Shown piece by piece: positions 8,812 through 18,266 of a DNA stretch of 64,000 bases (position 1 is the first letter of the stretch; each line of letters opens with the position of its first letter). The notes below the pieces were generated by a model. The model was given only the letters and a program-made list of their open reading frames with translations, had not been told where the DNA came from and searched no databases. This DNA is from Winogradskyella vidalii. GTDB taxonomy: Bacteria; Bacteroidota; Bacteroidia; Flavobacteriales; Flavobacteriaceae. A program made the position numbers and the translations under genes. The stretch covers positions 1 through 64,000 of the forward strand of contig NZ_JABFDG010000002.1 of assembly GCF_013403955.1 (NCBI RefSeq). Reading direction: 5' to 3'.

Positions 8812-9954
8812 ATGAATAAAATATCAAACTTCGGAATTTTTACCATCTTATTTGTTAGTAGCTTAACCATAATGGTTGGTACAGTCATCGCACCTTCATT
8901 GTCTGGAATTGTAAAACACAAGGACTTAGGTTTTTCAGCAAGCTGGCTAATTACCTTACCTTCATTAGGTGTTGTACTTTTTGCACCAATTGTGGGCCGA
9001 TTGCTCAACCAATTAGGCACGCTAAAACTATTGCGTTTAGGTCTTCTACCTTATGCTATTTTTGGTTTTATAGGAGCATTTATTACTAATGATTATATAT
9101 TAATAATAGATAGAATTTTACTTGGAGCAGCTACAGTAGCAATCCAAGTATCTGTAACCGCTTATATCGCCGACTTTTTTACAGGTGAAGCTCGAATGAA
9201 AATGATTGCTTGGCAAGGGATGTCTATTGAATTAGGAGGTGTTATCTTCTTAGCTATTGGTGGTATTTTGGGTGAAATAAATTGGCAATTTCCGTTTTAC
9301 ATTTACCTTATTGCACTACTGTGTTTATTTTTAGTGGCAATCACATTACCTAAACCTGAACATAAAATCGCAGATAAATCTGTTAACGAACCAACTGATA
9401 AAAAAAGTAAATCAAAAGTTAGACTCATTTTTGTGGCTTCACTTCTAGCTATGATGTTATTTTTTGTCGGTTTTGTTACGCTACCTTTATACTTACCGCA
9501 GTCGTTTGGTTTTAGTGAATCTGAAACAGGATATTTAATGGCTTCAATTTCTGTAGTCGCTATAATTACAGCAAGCCAGATGCCCAAAATGGTAAAAGCA
9601 TTTGGTGATGGTAAAACGGTTGTGCTTGGTTTTATATTATTTATGCTCGGTTATTTGGTTTTAGCTAGCACAATGAGCCTGCCTTTTTTAATAGTAACTG
9701 TTATTTTTATAGGGACTGGTTTTGGATTTACAATCCCATTATTAAACCATATGATGCTTGAAGCGAGTACGCCTAATAACCAAGGAAAAAATTTGGGCTT
9801 ATTTTCTATGGCTGTTTTTGGAGGGCAGTTCTTATCTACATTTATAGAATACGTTTCAGATAATTATACTGCTATATATGCTGTTTCGGTAGGTTTAGCT
9901 TTAATTATTGCCTGTACACTCTACATCATGTTTAAAAAATTATCAAAAAAATAA
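8812..9954 (+). CDS. MFS family transporter
   Basis: A 380-residue inner-membrane protein with about 12 hydrophobic helices and a charged central loop near residues 185-205 (KPEHKIADKSVNEPTDKKSK). The GRLLNQLG segment matches the loop 2-3 motif of the major facilitator superfamily. The likely role is proton-driven drug or metabolite export, as in related DHA1-type carriers; the substrate cannot be read from sequence. The AraC-family regulator 45 bases downstream on the same strand suggests a regulated efflux pair. The ATG at 8812 is taken because the first helix follows immediately. Confidence 0.88.
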   Translation: MNKISNFGIFTILFVSSLTIMVGTVIAPSLSGIVKHKDLGFSASWLITLPSLGVVLFAPIVGRLLNQLGTLKLLRLGLLPYAIFGFIGAFITNDYILIIDRILLGAATVAIQVSVTAYIADFFTGEARMKMIAWQGMSIELGGVIFLAIGGILGEINWQFPFYIYLIALLCLFLVAITLPKPEHKIADKSVNEPTDKKSKSKVRLIFVASLLAMMLFFVGFVTLPLYLPQSFGFSESETGYLMASISVVAIITASQMPKMVKAFGDGKTVVLGFILFMLGYLVLASTMSLPFLIVTVIFIGTGFGFTIPLLNHMMLEASTPNNQGKNLGLFSMAVFGGQFLSTFIEYVSDNYTAIYAVSVGLALIIACTLYIMFKKLSKK

Positions 9955-9971
9955 ACTAGAAAAATTCTTCT

Positions 9972-9996
9972 TACTTTTGAAGCACACACTTCAAAA
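9972..9996 (+). promoter_or_regulatory. Promoter and inverted repeat ahead of the AraC-type gene
   Basis: TACTTTTG (9972-9979) is a -7 element. Overlapping it is a perfect 8-bp inverted repeat, TTTTGAAG (9975-9982) and CTTCAAAA (9989-9996), spaced by CACACA and ending 3 bases before the ATG. It could be an operator for autoregulation or a 5' mRNA hairpin. Confidence 0.5.
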
Positions 9997-9999
9997 TAG

Positions 10000-10767
10000 A
10001 TGAATAACACGAATCATAAAAATAAATTTCAAATTATCCAACAACTTAAAAGTAATACCCAATTACTTTCTGGAAATTCTATGGGGATTTTTTTTGAATT
10101 TAAGACTCCATACCATTTAGCTATTCATTTTAAACCTTTAAATGAAGTATTTAAAAACAACATATTTAATAAAAGTGAAGGTCTTTTAATAAATTTTGAA
10201 CGAGATCTTATTGATGAAGATGACATTGAATATGCATTAGATGTGATGTCACTTTTTAATAAATTCCCAGATTTTGTATTGACCAATGAGAATGAGATTG
10301 AGCAAATACATCATATCATTGACTTACTTAAAAAAGAGTTTTATAGTACTATGGTAACACACATTATGCTAAAGACTTTATTAAAGGTCTTGTTATTGCA
10401 TTTAATTAGATATCAAAAAGATTGCTTTTTAAAACAAGATTTAAGTCAAAAAAGAGTATTTCAGTTTTTAGAATTAATGGAAATTCACTTTTTAGAACAA
10501 ACTACGACTCATTTTTATGCCAAAGAAATAGGAATTAGTAGCAAACGCCTCAATCAAATTTTAAAAGAAAAACTTAATCTTACTGCAAAACAAATCATTC
10601 AACAACGCCAACTTACAGAAGCCAAACGTAAACTCATCAAAAGTGAAATTACCACTAAAGAGTTAGCGTACAAACTAGGTTTTGATTCTACGAGTAGTTT
10701 TTCAAGATTTTTTAAAAAACATATTGGTGTTAGTCCTTCTACTTTTAGGCAAGGGCACGATATATAA
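10000..10767 (+). CDS. AraC-family transcriptional regulator
   Basis: A 255-residue DNA-binding protein. The C-terminal 100 residues form the two helix-turn-helix units of AraC/XylS regulators: YAKEIGISSKRLNQILKEKL, then the hallmark TTKELAYKLGFDSTSSFSRFFKKHIGVSPSTFR. The N-terminal part (1-150) resembles the cupin-like effector domains of this family but carries no ligand motif I can name. It follows the MFS gene by 45 bases and probably controls it, its own promoter, or both. A perfect inverted repeat overlaps its -7 element. Confidence 0.92.
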   Translation: MNNTNHKNKFQIIQQLKSNTQLLSGNSMGIFFEFKTPYHLAIHFKPLNEVFKNNIFNKSEGLLINFERDLIDEDDIEYALDVMSLFNKFPDFVLTNENEIEQIHHIIDLLKKEFYSTMVTHIMLKTLLKVLLLHLIRYQKDCFLKQDLSQKRVFQFLELMEIHFLEQTTTHFYAKEIGISSKRLNQILKEKLNLTAKQIIQQRQLTEAKRKLIKSEITTKELAYKLGFDSTSSFSRFFKKHIGVSPSTFRQGHDI

Positions 10768-10811
10768 ACAATACTGCAATTAAATTAATGAGGGTTTAAT
10801 GGGAGAAAATT

Positions 10812-12077
10812 TTAAGTCTTCTGTTTCTTCTTTTTAGCTGCAGGAAATAATACGTTATTTAAAATTAAACGATAACCTGGTGATGTTGGATGTAAGTCTA
10901 ATTCAGTCTTTGGGTCACCTACTCTATGCGTATAGTCTTCGGGATCATGACCTCCGTAAAACGTAAAAAAGCCTTTACCTTTAATACCGTGGATGTATTT
11001 GGCTTCGCCATTTGTTTTATTTTCTCCCATTACCAAAACATTAGATTTGATCTCCTCTCTGGTAAACGATGTGGTTTGTCCCATAAACCCTTTAACCAAT
11101 GCGGTATGATTTTGGGTGAGCATACTTGGAATAGGGTCCCATTTTGCAGAATACTCCATTAAAGAAAAGTAGTCTGTTGTTTTAGGGATTTGGCGTTTTT
11201 GAGTCATATCTATAGAGGAAAACTCATAGACATTAGGACTACGTTCTAAAATATAATCTTTAAAAGCAAAGGTTTTAGAATAATCAATTTTATTTTGATA
11301 TCCTGGGTCACTGGCATCACCATCAAACATCGGCTCACAAATATCTACACCCTCTGCAGATAAGGCGATATCAAAACTATCGGTCGCAGAGCACATGGCA
11401 AACATAAAACCACCACCAACTACATAATCACGTATTTTTAATGAAACCGCCAATTTTGCATCAGACACTTTAGAATATCCAAGCTTTTCAGCTAATGCTT
11501 CAGCACTTTTCTTTTCTTCAATATACCAAGCTGCAGAACGATACGCTCTGTAAAACTTACCGTATTGTCCTGTAAAATCTTCGTGATGTAAATGCAACCA
11601 ATCGTAAAGTAATAACTCGTCGTTTAAAACCTCTTCATCATAAATGGTTTCATACGGAATTTCTGCATAGGTTAAGACCATGGTTACTGCATCATCCCAT
11701 GGCTTTAATCCTGTGGGTGTGTAAACTGCAATTTTGGGTGCTTTTTCTAAAATAACAGCTTCTTGATTAACGGCAGGACTAGCAATATCTTCTAATATCT
11801 GAGCTGCTTTTGCATTAGAAATTACTTCAAACGAAACACCTCTAATTTGACATTCGCGTTGAATAATTTCAGCGTCTGGTAATAAGAATGAACCACCTCT
11901 GTAGTTGAGCAACCAATTCACTTTTAGTTCTCGCTCTAACGTCCAATAAGTAACGCCATATGCCTTAAGGTGATTTTTCTGAGTCTCAGCATCCATGGGA
12001 ATCAGTATATAAGAAGCAAAAACATTACTACTTAAAACTAGCGCAAGACAACATAAGAGTATTTTTTTCAAGTTCAT
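10812..12077 (-). CDS. Conserved exported protein, function unknown
   Basis: A 421-residue protein with an N-terminal signal (MNLKKILLCCLALVLSSNVFA) predicted for the periplasm or cell surface. Flavobacterial homologues are commonly labelled asparagine synthetase B, but I see neither an N-terminal nucleophile Cys after export nor an ATP-pyrophosphatase SGGxD motif, so that name looks wrong. Recognisable segments are KIAVYTPTGLKPWDDAVTMVL, a ...LHHEDFTGQ... stretch and GGGFMFAMCSATDSFDIAL, whose glycine turn followed by Cys resembles glutamine-amidotransferase-like folds. The C terminus is lysine-rich. It is a monocistronic minus-strand gene, convergent with the AraC gene. Confidence 0.75.
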   Translation of the reverse strand: MNLKKILLCCLALVLSSNVFASYILIPMDAETQKNHLKAYGVTYWTLERELKVNWLLNYRGGSFLLPDAEIIQRECQIRGVSFEVISNAKAAQILEDIASPAVNQEAVILEKAPKIAVYTPTGLKPWDDAVTMVLTYAEIPYETIYDEEVLNDELLLYDWLHLHHEDFTGQYGKFYRAYRSAAWYIEEKKSAEALAEKLGYSKVSDAKLAVSLKIRDYVVGGGFMFAMCSATDSFDIALSAEGVDICEPMFDGDASDPGYQNKIDYSKTFAFKDYILERSPNVYEFSSIDMTQKRQIPKTTDYFSLMEYSAKWDPIPSMLTQNHTALVKGFMGQTTSFTREEIKSNVLVMGENKTNGEAKYIHGIKGKGFFTFYGGHDPEDYTHRVGDPKTELDLHPTSPGYRLILNNVLFPAAKKKKQKT

Positions 12078-12199
12078 AAGTTTAAAACGAAATATAACTA
12101 ATTTTTAGTCTATAGCATCTGAATTTATCATTCTTTTAAGACCAAAACGATACCGTTTAAAACTAAACCCCTGGATTGTTTAGCAAGTGAATACTATAT

Positions 12200-13234
12200 T
12201 TATTTAATGGTCGTTTGATTACCAGATATTAAACTGGCAATAACTTTGGTTCCTTCAAACTGTTCTAAAATAATTTTGACAAAAACAGTGATAGGAATTG
12301 CCATTATTAAACCTGGAATGCCCCAAAGAAATCCCCAAAACATCAGCATAACTAAAACTGCTATTACATTTATAGAAAACGATTTTCCCATAAAAATAGG
12401 TTCTAAAATAGCACCAAACGTAACTTGAACAAGAGAAATAGCAAGTATAAAGAAGAATAATGTACTTGTTGGATCTAACTCTACAAAGGCAAATATAGAC
12501 AACATAATTACAGAAATAAACGAGCCTACCATTTGTACAAAGTTGATGGCAAATGCAAATAATCCCCAAAATATTGGAAAGCTCACATCAAAAAACAAAC
12601 ACATTAAACCGGTGAATATTCCTGTTAGTGCACTCACTAAAAACTTCACTTTTATGAATTTAATAAGGTCATTTTCTATTTTCATAAAGGCTTTTATGGA
12701 GGTATGCTTACGTTTTAGCAACGTTATATTTAGCAACTTATGTACATTAATAGATTCTGCTAACCATAAAACCACAAAGAAAACGGTCATTAACAGGGAT
12801 GTTAGAAATGAATTCAAAAACTCAAGTGTTGATCCTAAATTATCACCTTCAAAAAATTGACCAATGAAGTTTTCATCTTCTCCAAATTCAATTCCGAAAT
12901 GGCTAGATAGATAAATTTTAAGGTCATCTAGTTTTAACTCGGCTTTATCTAAAAACTCGGTATGGTTTTCTAAAATCTGTTTACTTGATAATTGAATTAG
13001 CTCAATCCCTATTTTTAATCCCAATGCTACCAATAGTAATACAATAACAATACTCACAAATCTTGGCACACTTCTACGCCCTAACCATCGCATTAATGGT
13101 AGAAACAACAATGCAATAAACATTGAAAATATCAATGGAATGAATATAAAAGACAGAATCTTTAGTAAATAAAATACTAGAGGGACTACTAAAATTAACA
13201 ACAAAACGTTTGTTGTACGTCTTTGATCTAACAT
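12200..13234 (-). CDS. AI-2E family transporter (PerM/YdiK-like)
   Basis: A 344-residue integral membrane protein with two hydrophobic hairpins at the N terminus, an extracytoplasmic region of about 100 residues (about 75-150) and a C-terminal group of helices. The end contains the family-typical GAILEPIFMGKSFSINVIAVL and LWGIPGLIMAIP. Members include TqsA, which exports autoinducer-2, and sodium/proton antiporter-like proteins, so the substrate is open. The gene lies 71 bases downstream of dnaB on the same strand and may be read from either the dnaB promoter or its own. Confidence 0.92.
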   Translation of the reverse strand: MLDQRRTTNVLLLILVVPLVFYLLKILSFIFIPLIFSMFIALLFLPLMRWLGRRSVPRFVSIVIVLLLVALGLKIGIELIQLSSKQILENHTEFLDKAELKLDDLKIYLSSHFGIEFGEDENFIGQFFEGDNLGSTLEFLNSFLTSLLMTVFFVVLWLAESINVHKLLNITLLKRKHTSIKAFMKIENDLIKFIKVKFLVSALTGIFTGLMCLFFDVSFPIFWGLFAFAINFVQMVGSFISVIMLSIFAFVELDPTSTLFFFILAISLVQVTFGAILEPIFMGKSFSINVIAVLVMLMFWGFLWGIPGLIMAIPITVFVKIILEQFEGTKVIASLISGNQTTIK

Positions 13235-13305
13235 GTGGCAATTTGGTTTTATCTAAAGCATGTAAAGATAAGCTAAAAACATTTTTTATTTTCAAAAAAA
13301 ATGCT

Positions 13306-14838
13306 TTAAAACGGCACACCATCATCTTCTGGTCCACCAAATGCATCTGAGGCAGATGGGAAATTATCTGGACTAAAAGTGTTGTCGTTTGCAGCTTCAT
13401 TCATTTTAGAGTGGAATTCTCCAAAAGGGGTATCAAAATCATCTAAATTATCGAACTTACCTAAGTGACCGATAAATTTCAATCTAATATTTTCTAAACC
13501 ACCATTTCTGTGCTTTGCGACGATAAACTCACCTTGACCTTCGGTAGGTGAACGTTCTTCATCATCCCATTCATCAATTTTATAATATTCTGGTCTATAG
13601 ATAAATGATACAATATCGGCATCTTGCTCAATCGCTCCAGATTCACGTAAATCTGAAAGTAAAGGTCGTTTACTTCCTCCACGTGTTTCAACCGCACGAG
13701 ATAACTGTGATAAGGCGATTACAGGTACACTTAACTCTTTAGCCAAGGCTTTAAGGTTACGAGAAATCATAGAGATTTCTTGTTCACGGTTACCTCCTTT
13801 TTGACTTCCTCCTGCTGTCATTAATTGCAAGTAATCAATCATGATCATTTTTATACCATATTGCGAAGCTAATCGTCTTGCTTTTGCTCTAAGGTCAAAA
13901 ATAGAAAGTGACGGGGTATCATCTATAAATAAAGGGGCTTTTTCTAAGGTTTTTACTTTTACGTTAAGCTGTTCCCATTCGTGTTTTTCAAGTTTTCCTG
14001 TTCTTAATTTTTCAGAAGACAATCCTGTTTCACTCGAAATTAAACGTGTTATTAATTGTACAGAAGACATCTCTAATGAGAAGAACGCTACGGGAATATT
14101 ACTTTCTACAGCAACGTTACGAGCCATTGTTAATGTAAAAGCTGTTTTACCCATACCAGGACGAGCAGCTACAATGACTAAATCTGAAGGTTGCCAACCC
14201 GAAGTTAACTTATCGAGCTTGTCAAAACCAGAAGGAATACCACTCATCCCTTCTTTGTTAGAAATTTCTTCAATTTTCTTTTTAGCTTGTATAACTAAAC
14301 TCTGAGCTGATTCTGTAGATTTTTTAACGTTACCCTGAGTCACTTCATATAATTTAGCTTCTGCAGTGTCTAGAAGGTCGAAGACATCTTGGGTTTCATC
14401 ATAAGCATCTTCAATAATTTCGTTTGAAATTTTTATTAAACTTCGTTGAATATATTTTTGAAGAATAATACGTGCATGAAACTCAATATGAGCAGAAGAT
14501 GACACACGTTGTGTTAAAGATATGAGGTAAAAATCGCCCCCAATCATATCTAATTTTTGGTCTTTTTTTAATTGGCTCGAAACGGTTAATAAATCAACAG
14601 GTTCACTGTTTTCAAATAATTTAAAAATAGATTCAAAGATGTGTTTATGCGCTTCTTTGTAAAAAGCGTCGGCACTTAAAATATCAATAACCTCATCGAC
14701 ACCCTTTTTATCAATCATCATTGCACCCAACACAACCTCCTCTAAATCAGTTGCTTGAGGTGGTATTTTTCCTTTTTCTAGGTTGATAATAGCGCTTTTA
14801 TCTACTTTGTAGCCTTGTACTGGATTGGGTTGTTTCAT
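13306..14838 (-). CDS. dnaB: Replicative DNA helicase DnaB
   Basis: A 510-residue hexameric replicative helicase. The N-terminal DnaB domain starts at PPQATDLEEVVLGAMMIDK, and the RecA-like C-terminal domain has the Walker A loop ARPGMGKTAF near residue 226, the Walker B segment MIMIDYLQLM, and the conserved SQLSRAVETR and LSDLRESGAIEQDAD motifs. The ATG at 14838 is preferred over an upstream TTG at 14847, because the -7 element TACTTTTG (14845-14852) would overlap that TTG. The last 45 residues are Asp/Ser/Phe-rich and poorly conserved, ending PEDDGVPF, reminiscent of SSB-type tails. Confidence 0.97.
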   Translation of the reverse strand: MKQPNPVQGYKVDKSAIINLEKGKIPPQATDLEEVVLGAMMIDKKGVDEVIDILSADAFYKEAHKHIFESIFKLFENSEPVDLLTVSSQLKKDQKLDMIGGDFYLISLTQRVSSSAHIEFHARIILQKYIQRSLIKISNEIIEDAYDETQDVFDLLDTAEAKLYEVTQGNVKKSTESAQSLVIQAKKKIEEISNKEGMSGIPSGFDKLDKLTSGWQPSDLVIVAARPGMGKTAFTLTMARNVAVESNIPVAFFSLEMSSVQLITRLISSETGLSSEKLRTGKLEKHEWEQLNVKVKTLEKAPLFIDDTPSLSIFDLRAKARRLASQYGIKMIMIDYLQLMTAGGSQKGGNREQEISMISRNLKALAKELSVPVIALSQLSRAVETRGGSKRPLLSDLRESGAIEQDADIVSFIYRPEYYKIDEWDDEERSPTEGQGEFIVAKHRNGGLENIRLKFIGHLGKFDNLDDFDTPFGEFHSKMNEAANDNTFSPDNFPSASDAFGGPEDDGVPF

Positions 14839-14844
14839 AAGTAA

Positions 14845-14872
14845 CAAAAGTAGTTAAATAGTGCTGACCAAA
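14845..14872 (-). promoter_or_regulatory. dnaB promoter
   Basis: Reading leftward, TTTG (14869-14872) is followed after 16 bases by TACTTTTG (14845-14852), 6 bases before the dnaB ATG. Transcription would start at or almost at the start codon, implying a nearly leaderless mRNA. Confidence 0.55.
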
Positions 14873-14952
14873 TGCTTAAGAACGATTTACAATCTTAACA
14901 GGTCTTCAACAATTTAACTGTTAATAAGTTTGATTTATTGTTAATAGTGCCA

Positions 14953-14985
14953 AAAAAAACCGAAGCTAAAACTTCAGTTTTTAAA
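14953..14985 (-). terminator. accA terminator
   Basis: On the minus strand an AAAAACTGAAG / CTTCGGTTTTT stem around TTTTAG is followed by a run of eight T. It lies about 20 bases past the accA stop codon. Confidence 0.85.
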
Positions 14986-15005
14986 GTATCTTATGTTTTA
15001 TGGAT

Positions 15006-15959
15006 TTAATCTTTATAGACTCCCATAGTATCGTATTTCTCCATACGTTGATTTACTAAATCTTTTGGTGATAAGTTTTTAAGCTCTTCATAAGATTTAA
15101 CAATCGCATTTTTTACAGAATTAAATGTTTTTGCTCTATCTGTATGCGCACCACCAAGAGGTTCTTTAATAATTTGATCAACTAATTTCATTCGCTTCAT
15201 GTCTTTAGCTGTCAGTTTTAAAGCTTCTGCTGCTTGTTCTTTGTATTCCCAACTTCTCCATAGGATAGATGAGCAAGATTCTGGTGAAATTACAGAATAC
15301 CAAGTGTTTTCTAACATCATCACACGGTCACCTACACCAATCCCTAAAGCACCACCAGAGGCACCTTCACCAATAATAATGGTTATGATTGGAACTTTAA
15401 GACGTGCCATTTCTAAAATATTTCTAGCTATCGCTTCACCTTGTCCACGTTCTTCCGCTTCTAAACCAGGATATGCACCAGGTGTATCTATTAAAGTGAC
15501 CACAGGAATACCAAATTTTTCAGCAGACTTCATAAGTCTTAATGCTTTTCGGTAACCTTCTGGGTTAGACATTCCGAAATTACGATATTGTCTTGTTTTG
15601 GTATTATACCCTTTTTGTTGGCCGATAAACATGTAAGATTGATCTCCTATTTTACCTAAACCACCAATCATGGCCTTATCGTCTTTTACATTTCTATCAC
15701 CATGTAGTTCTAAAAACGTATCACCACAAAGGGCGTTAATATGATCTAAAGTATAAGGTCGGTTAGGGTGACGAGATAATTGTACACGCTGCCATGCCGA
15801 AAGATTCTTATAGATATCTTTTTTAGTCACAGCCAATTTATTTTCTATCTGTTTACAGGTTTCAGAAACATCTACTTCACTTTCCTTTCCTATAATCTGA
15901 CATTTATCTAGCTGTTCTTCTAGCTCTTTTATGGGTAATTCAAACTCTAAATATTCCAT
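15006..15959 (-). CDS. accA: Acetyl-CoA carboxylase carboxyltransferase, alpha subunit
   Basis: The 317-residue alpha subunit of the carboxyltransferase half of acetyl-CoA carboxylase, which makes malonyl-CoA for fatty acid synthesis together with AccD and the biotin components (none in this window). The usual N-terminal helical segment (ELEEQLDKC...) is followed by the crotonase-like core with [18 protein letters not shown], the conserved [34 protein letters not shown], and the oxyanion-hole-type [15 protein letters not shown]. Length is normal. A -7-like element about 80 bases upstream suggests its own promoter with a leader. Confidence 0.97.
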   Translation of the reverse strand: MEYLEFELPIKELEEQLDKCQIIGKESEVDVSETCKQIENKLAVTKKDIYKNLSAWQRVQLSRHPNRPYTLDHINALCGDTFLELHGDRNVKDDKAMIGGLGKIGDQSYMFIGQQKGYNTKTRQYRNFGMSNPEGYRKALRLMKSAEKFGIPVVTLIDTPGAYPGLEAEERGQGEAIARNILEMARLKVPIITIIIGEGASGGALGIGVGDRVMMLENTWYSVISPESCSSILWRSWEYKEQAAEALKLTAKDMKRMKLVDQIIKEPLGGAHTDRAKTFNSVKNAIVKSYEELKNLSPKDLVNQRMEKYDTMGVYKD

Positions 15960-16036
15960 ACAATTTGAAGTTAGTTTTTTGTTTAGTTAGTGCATCCATT
16001 TTAGTTAAAAACGCTCTTAAAAATGAATTGCGTTTG

Positions 16037-16044
16037 CAAACCTA
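16037..16044 (-). promoter_or_regulatory. Probable accA -7 element
   Basis: The minus strand reads TAGGTTTG, matching TAnnTTTG, with GC following as in other promoters here. No clear -33 TTTG at the right distance. It implies a leader of about 70 bases before accA. Confidence 0.4.
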
Positions 16045-16237
16045 CGTATTCTAAATGTATTTTTTTAAAAATAAATTCAAAAGTAATACGCTTGAGATAA
16101 AACAAAAATAGGGATTCTAAAATAAAATATAAAAACTTAATAGTTAATAACCTGATATTGAAAAAGTACTAGTTCTAAGTTTAATTGAATATTGGCTACT
16201 TTTTTATGGCTAGCTTTTCACAAAAAAAATATACTAA

Positions 16238-17131
16238 TCAAGATTTCGATTTTCTTCTTTTATAGTTTTTGAAAATGACATCTAATAAAACCGTCACCAA
16301 AATTAAGAGCGCACCGAAGTAAAACTGTAATGACATTTGTTCTGTATCTGGAAATAAAACTAAAGCTATGGCAATGCCATAAATAGGTTCTAAATTATAA
16401 CTTAGAATTACAGTAAATGGACTTATATAACGCATGACTTTAACAGAACCTATAAACGCATAAGCAGTACAAATTGAAGCTAAAATGAAAAGATATAACC
16501 AATCGGAATTAGAAAGCGTAAAAAATTCAGCATTAAATGTTTGTCCTGTAAACAATATGAATACAGTTAGAAATAACACACCACTTACAAACTCATAAAA
16601 CGAAATCACAGTGGCATTATAACGTTCTATAAAACGCCCATTGATAACTGCAAATAGTGTTGATAATAATGCTGAGAGCAAACCTAAAATTATTCCGTTG
16701 ATATAATGCATTTCACTACTGGTGATTAAAGCTACACCTAGGATAACCACAACACCAAATAAAATCTCATAACCTAGAATCCGACGTTTAAAGAAAACGG
16801 GTTCTATAAAAGAGGCAAAAAAAGCACCGGAAGAAAACATAGCTAAAGCAATGGAAACGTTAGCTTGGTTAATGGCTTCAAAAAAAGTTATCCAATGAAG
16901 CGCAATAATAACACCTGCCGCGAAAAACTGCCAGAATGTTTTTCTTGTAATTTTTATATTAAGTTTTATAATTTTTATGTAGATAAACATAAAAACACTA
17001 GCCATTACCATTCTGTACCATACCAATTCTAAAGCACCAATGGTAATCAGTTCTCCAAGTATTGCAGTAAAGCCAGCAATTAATACTAGAACATGTAAGT
17101 GTAAATAATGCTTTAGTTTAGCGTTTGGCAT
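16238..17131 (-). CDS. EamA/DMT family transporter
   Basis: A 297-residue inner-membrane protein with ten predicted helices arranged as two EamA repeats, each about 140 residues. Recognisable pieces are the GFTAILGELITIGALELVWYRM opening, the ALHWITFFEAINQANVSIA segment of repeat one, and the SYNLEPIYGIAIALVLFPDTEQ end of repeat two. DMT carriers usually export amino acids or other metabolites; the substrate is unknown. It overlaps the 3' end of the upstream lptG-like gene by 14 bp, so the two are translationally linked. The C terminus is basic (FKNYKRRKSKS). Confidence 0.92.
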   Translation of the reverse strand: MPNAKLKHYLHLHVLVLIAGFTAILGELITIGALELVWYRMVMASVFMFIYIKIIKLNIKITRKTFWQFFAAGVIIALHWITFFEAINQANVSIALAMFSSGAFFASFIEPVFFKRRILGYEILFGVVVILGVALITSSEMHYINGIILGLLSALLSTLFAVINGRFIERYNATVISFYEFVSGVLFLTVFILFTGQTFNAEFFTLSNSDWLYLFILASICTAYAFIGSVKVMRYISPFTVILSYNLEPIYGIAIALVLFPDTEQMSLQFYFGALLILVTVLLDVIFKNYKRRKSKS

Positions 17132-18194
17132 TTTGCAACAGGTAAATCGCTAAAATACCAAATATTACATTAGGAAACCACACAGCAACCACAGCTGGAA
17201 AATCGGACTGCTCTGCCATGACACCAAAAACTTTATCGAAGAAGACATAAATCATTGCAATAGCAATACCTACAGCTAAATTAACCCCCATACCACCGCG
17301 TCGTTTTACAGAAGATACTGCAACTGCGATAATGGTTAGAATAAATATGGAAACAGGTAAACTCCATTTTTTTAATTTCACTACTTCATAGCGTCCAATA
17401 TTAGGAGATCCTCTACGTTTTTCGGCTGCAATAAATTTGAGTAATTCATTATAAGATTTTGTTTCTGCAGCATACTGAACGGGTGTGAGATCTTCGAGTT
17501 CAAAAGGTAAATCTAGCTCTTTTCGATTTTCTTTTTCTACAGTTTCAATACCGTTTTCAAAAGAACGTTTTAAATAATTCACAAGTCTATAAGCACTGTC
17601 TTTATCTATATATCGAATATTATCTGCAAAAATCTTATACTTTAACTCATTACCTTCAAAATGTTCGTAAGTAAAGTTTTGTCCTGTACTGTTTGAAGGG
17701 ATGAAGTTACTGACATAGATATAATCATTATCATTAATTTGCTGATAAACATCTCTAGTCTGTTGTATGTTTTTGTTGTTTTTTAGATATTTAAACTTAA
17801 ATTCATTGAAACCTTGACTAGCAATAGGTGCTAAATACATGCCTAAAAACAGCGCAAAAATAGCGACTATACTGGCACCAATCATATAAGGTCTAAGAAA
17901 CCTAGAGAAAGACACCCCAGAACTTAAAAAAGCAACAACCTCTGTATTGTTTGCTAATTTTGAGGTAAACCAAATCACGGAAAGAAATAAGAATAGCGGA
18001 AATAACAAATTGGCAAAATAGACCGTAAAATTCATGTAATAAAAAATCACTTCACCAAAAGGTGCTTCATTTTCTATTATTCTTCCTACTTTTTCTGCTA
18101 AATCTACTGTAATTCCGATAGGAACAAACAGCAATAACATCATTAAAAATGTAAATAAATACCGTTTTAATATATACCAATCTAGGATTTTCAA
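17118..18194 (-). CDS. LptF/LptG family lipopolysaccharide export permease
   Basis: A 358-residue permease of the YjgP/YjgQ family, part of the LptB2FG ABC transporter that extracts lipopolysaccharide from the inner membrane. The N-terminal helix opens with MKILDWYILKRYLFTFLMML. The central periplasmic beta-jellyroll-like domain runs from about residue 130 to 265, with two further helices after it and the GGMGVNLAVGIAIAMIYVFFDKVFG motif near the end. Whether it is LptF or LptG cannot be decided confidently; Bacteroidota members of this type are often labelled LptG-like. It sits in the middle of a tgt-lptF/G-eamA unit, 72 bases after tgt. Confidence 0.92.
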   Translation of the reverse strand: MKILDWYILKRYLFTFLMMLLLFVPIGITVDLAEKVGRIIENEAPFGEVIFYYMNFTVYFANLLFPLFLFLSVIWFTSKLANNTEVVAFLSSGVSFSRFLRPYMIGASIVAIFALFLGMYLAPIASQGFNEFKFKYLKNNKNIQQTRDVYQQINDNDYIYVSNFIPSNSTGQNFTYEHFEGNELKYKIFADNIRYIDKDSAYRLVNYLKRSFENGIETVEKENRKELDLPFELEDLTPVQYAAETKSYNELLKFIAAEKRRGSPNIGRYEVVKLKKWSLPVSIFILTIIAVAVSSVKRRGGMGVNLAVGIAIAMIYVFFDKVFGVMAEQSDFPAVVAVWFPNVIFGILAIYLLQNAKR

Positions 18195-18266
18195 ACTTCT
18201 TATTATTATTTGTTTTGACGTTTTTCTTATGTTAGCAGCCTAAACTTTGGCTTCCTACTTTTATGT

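Noticed and set aside
13841..14305. 154-codon plus-strand frame inside dnaB
   Set aside because: It is the antisense of a conserved helicase core; the sense protein is unambiguous.
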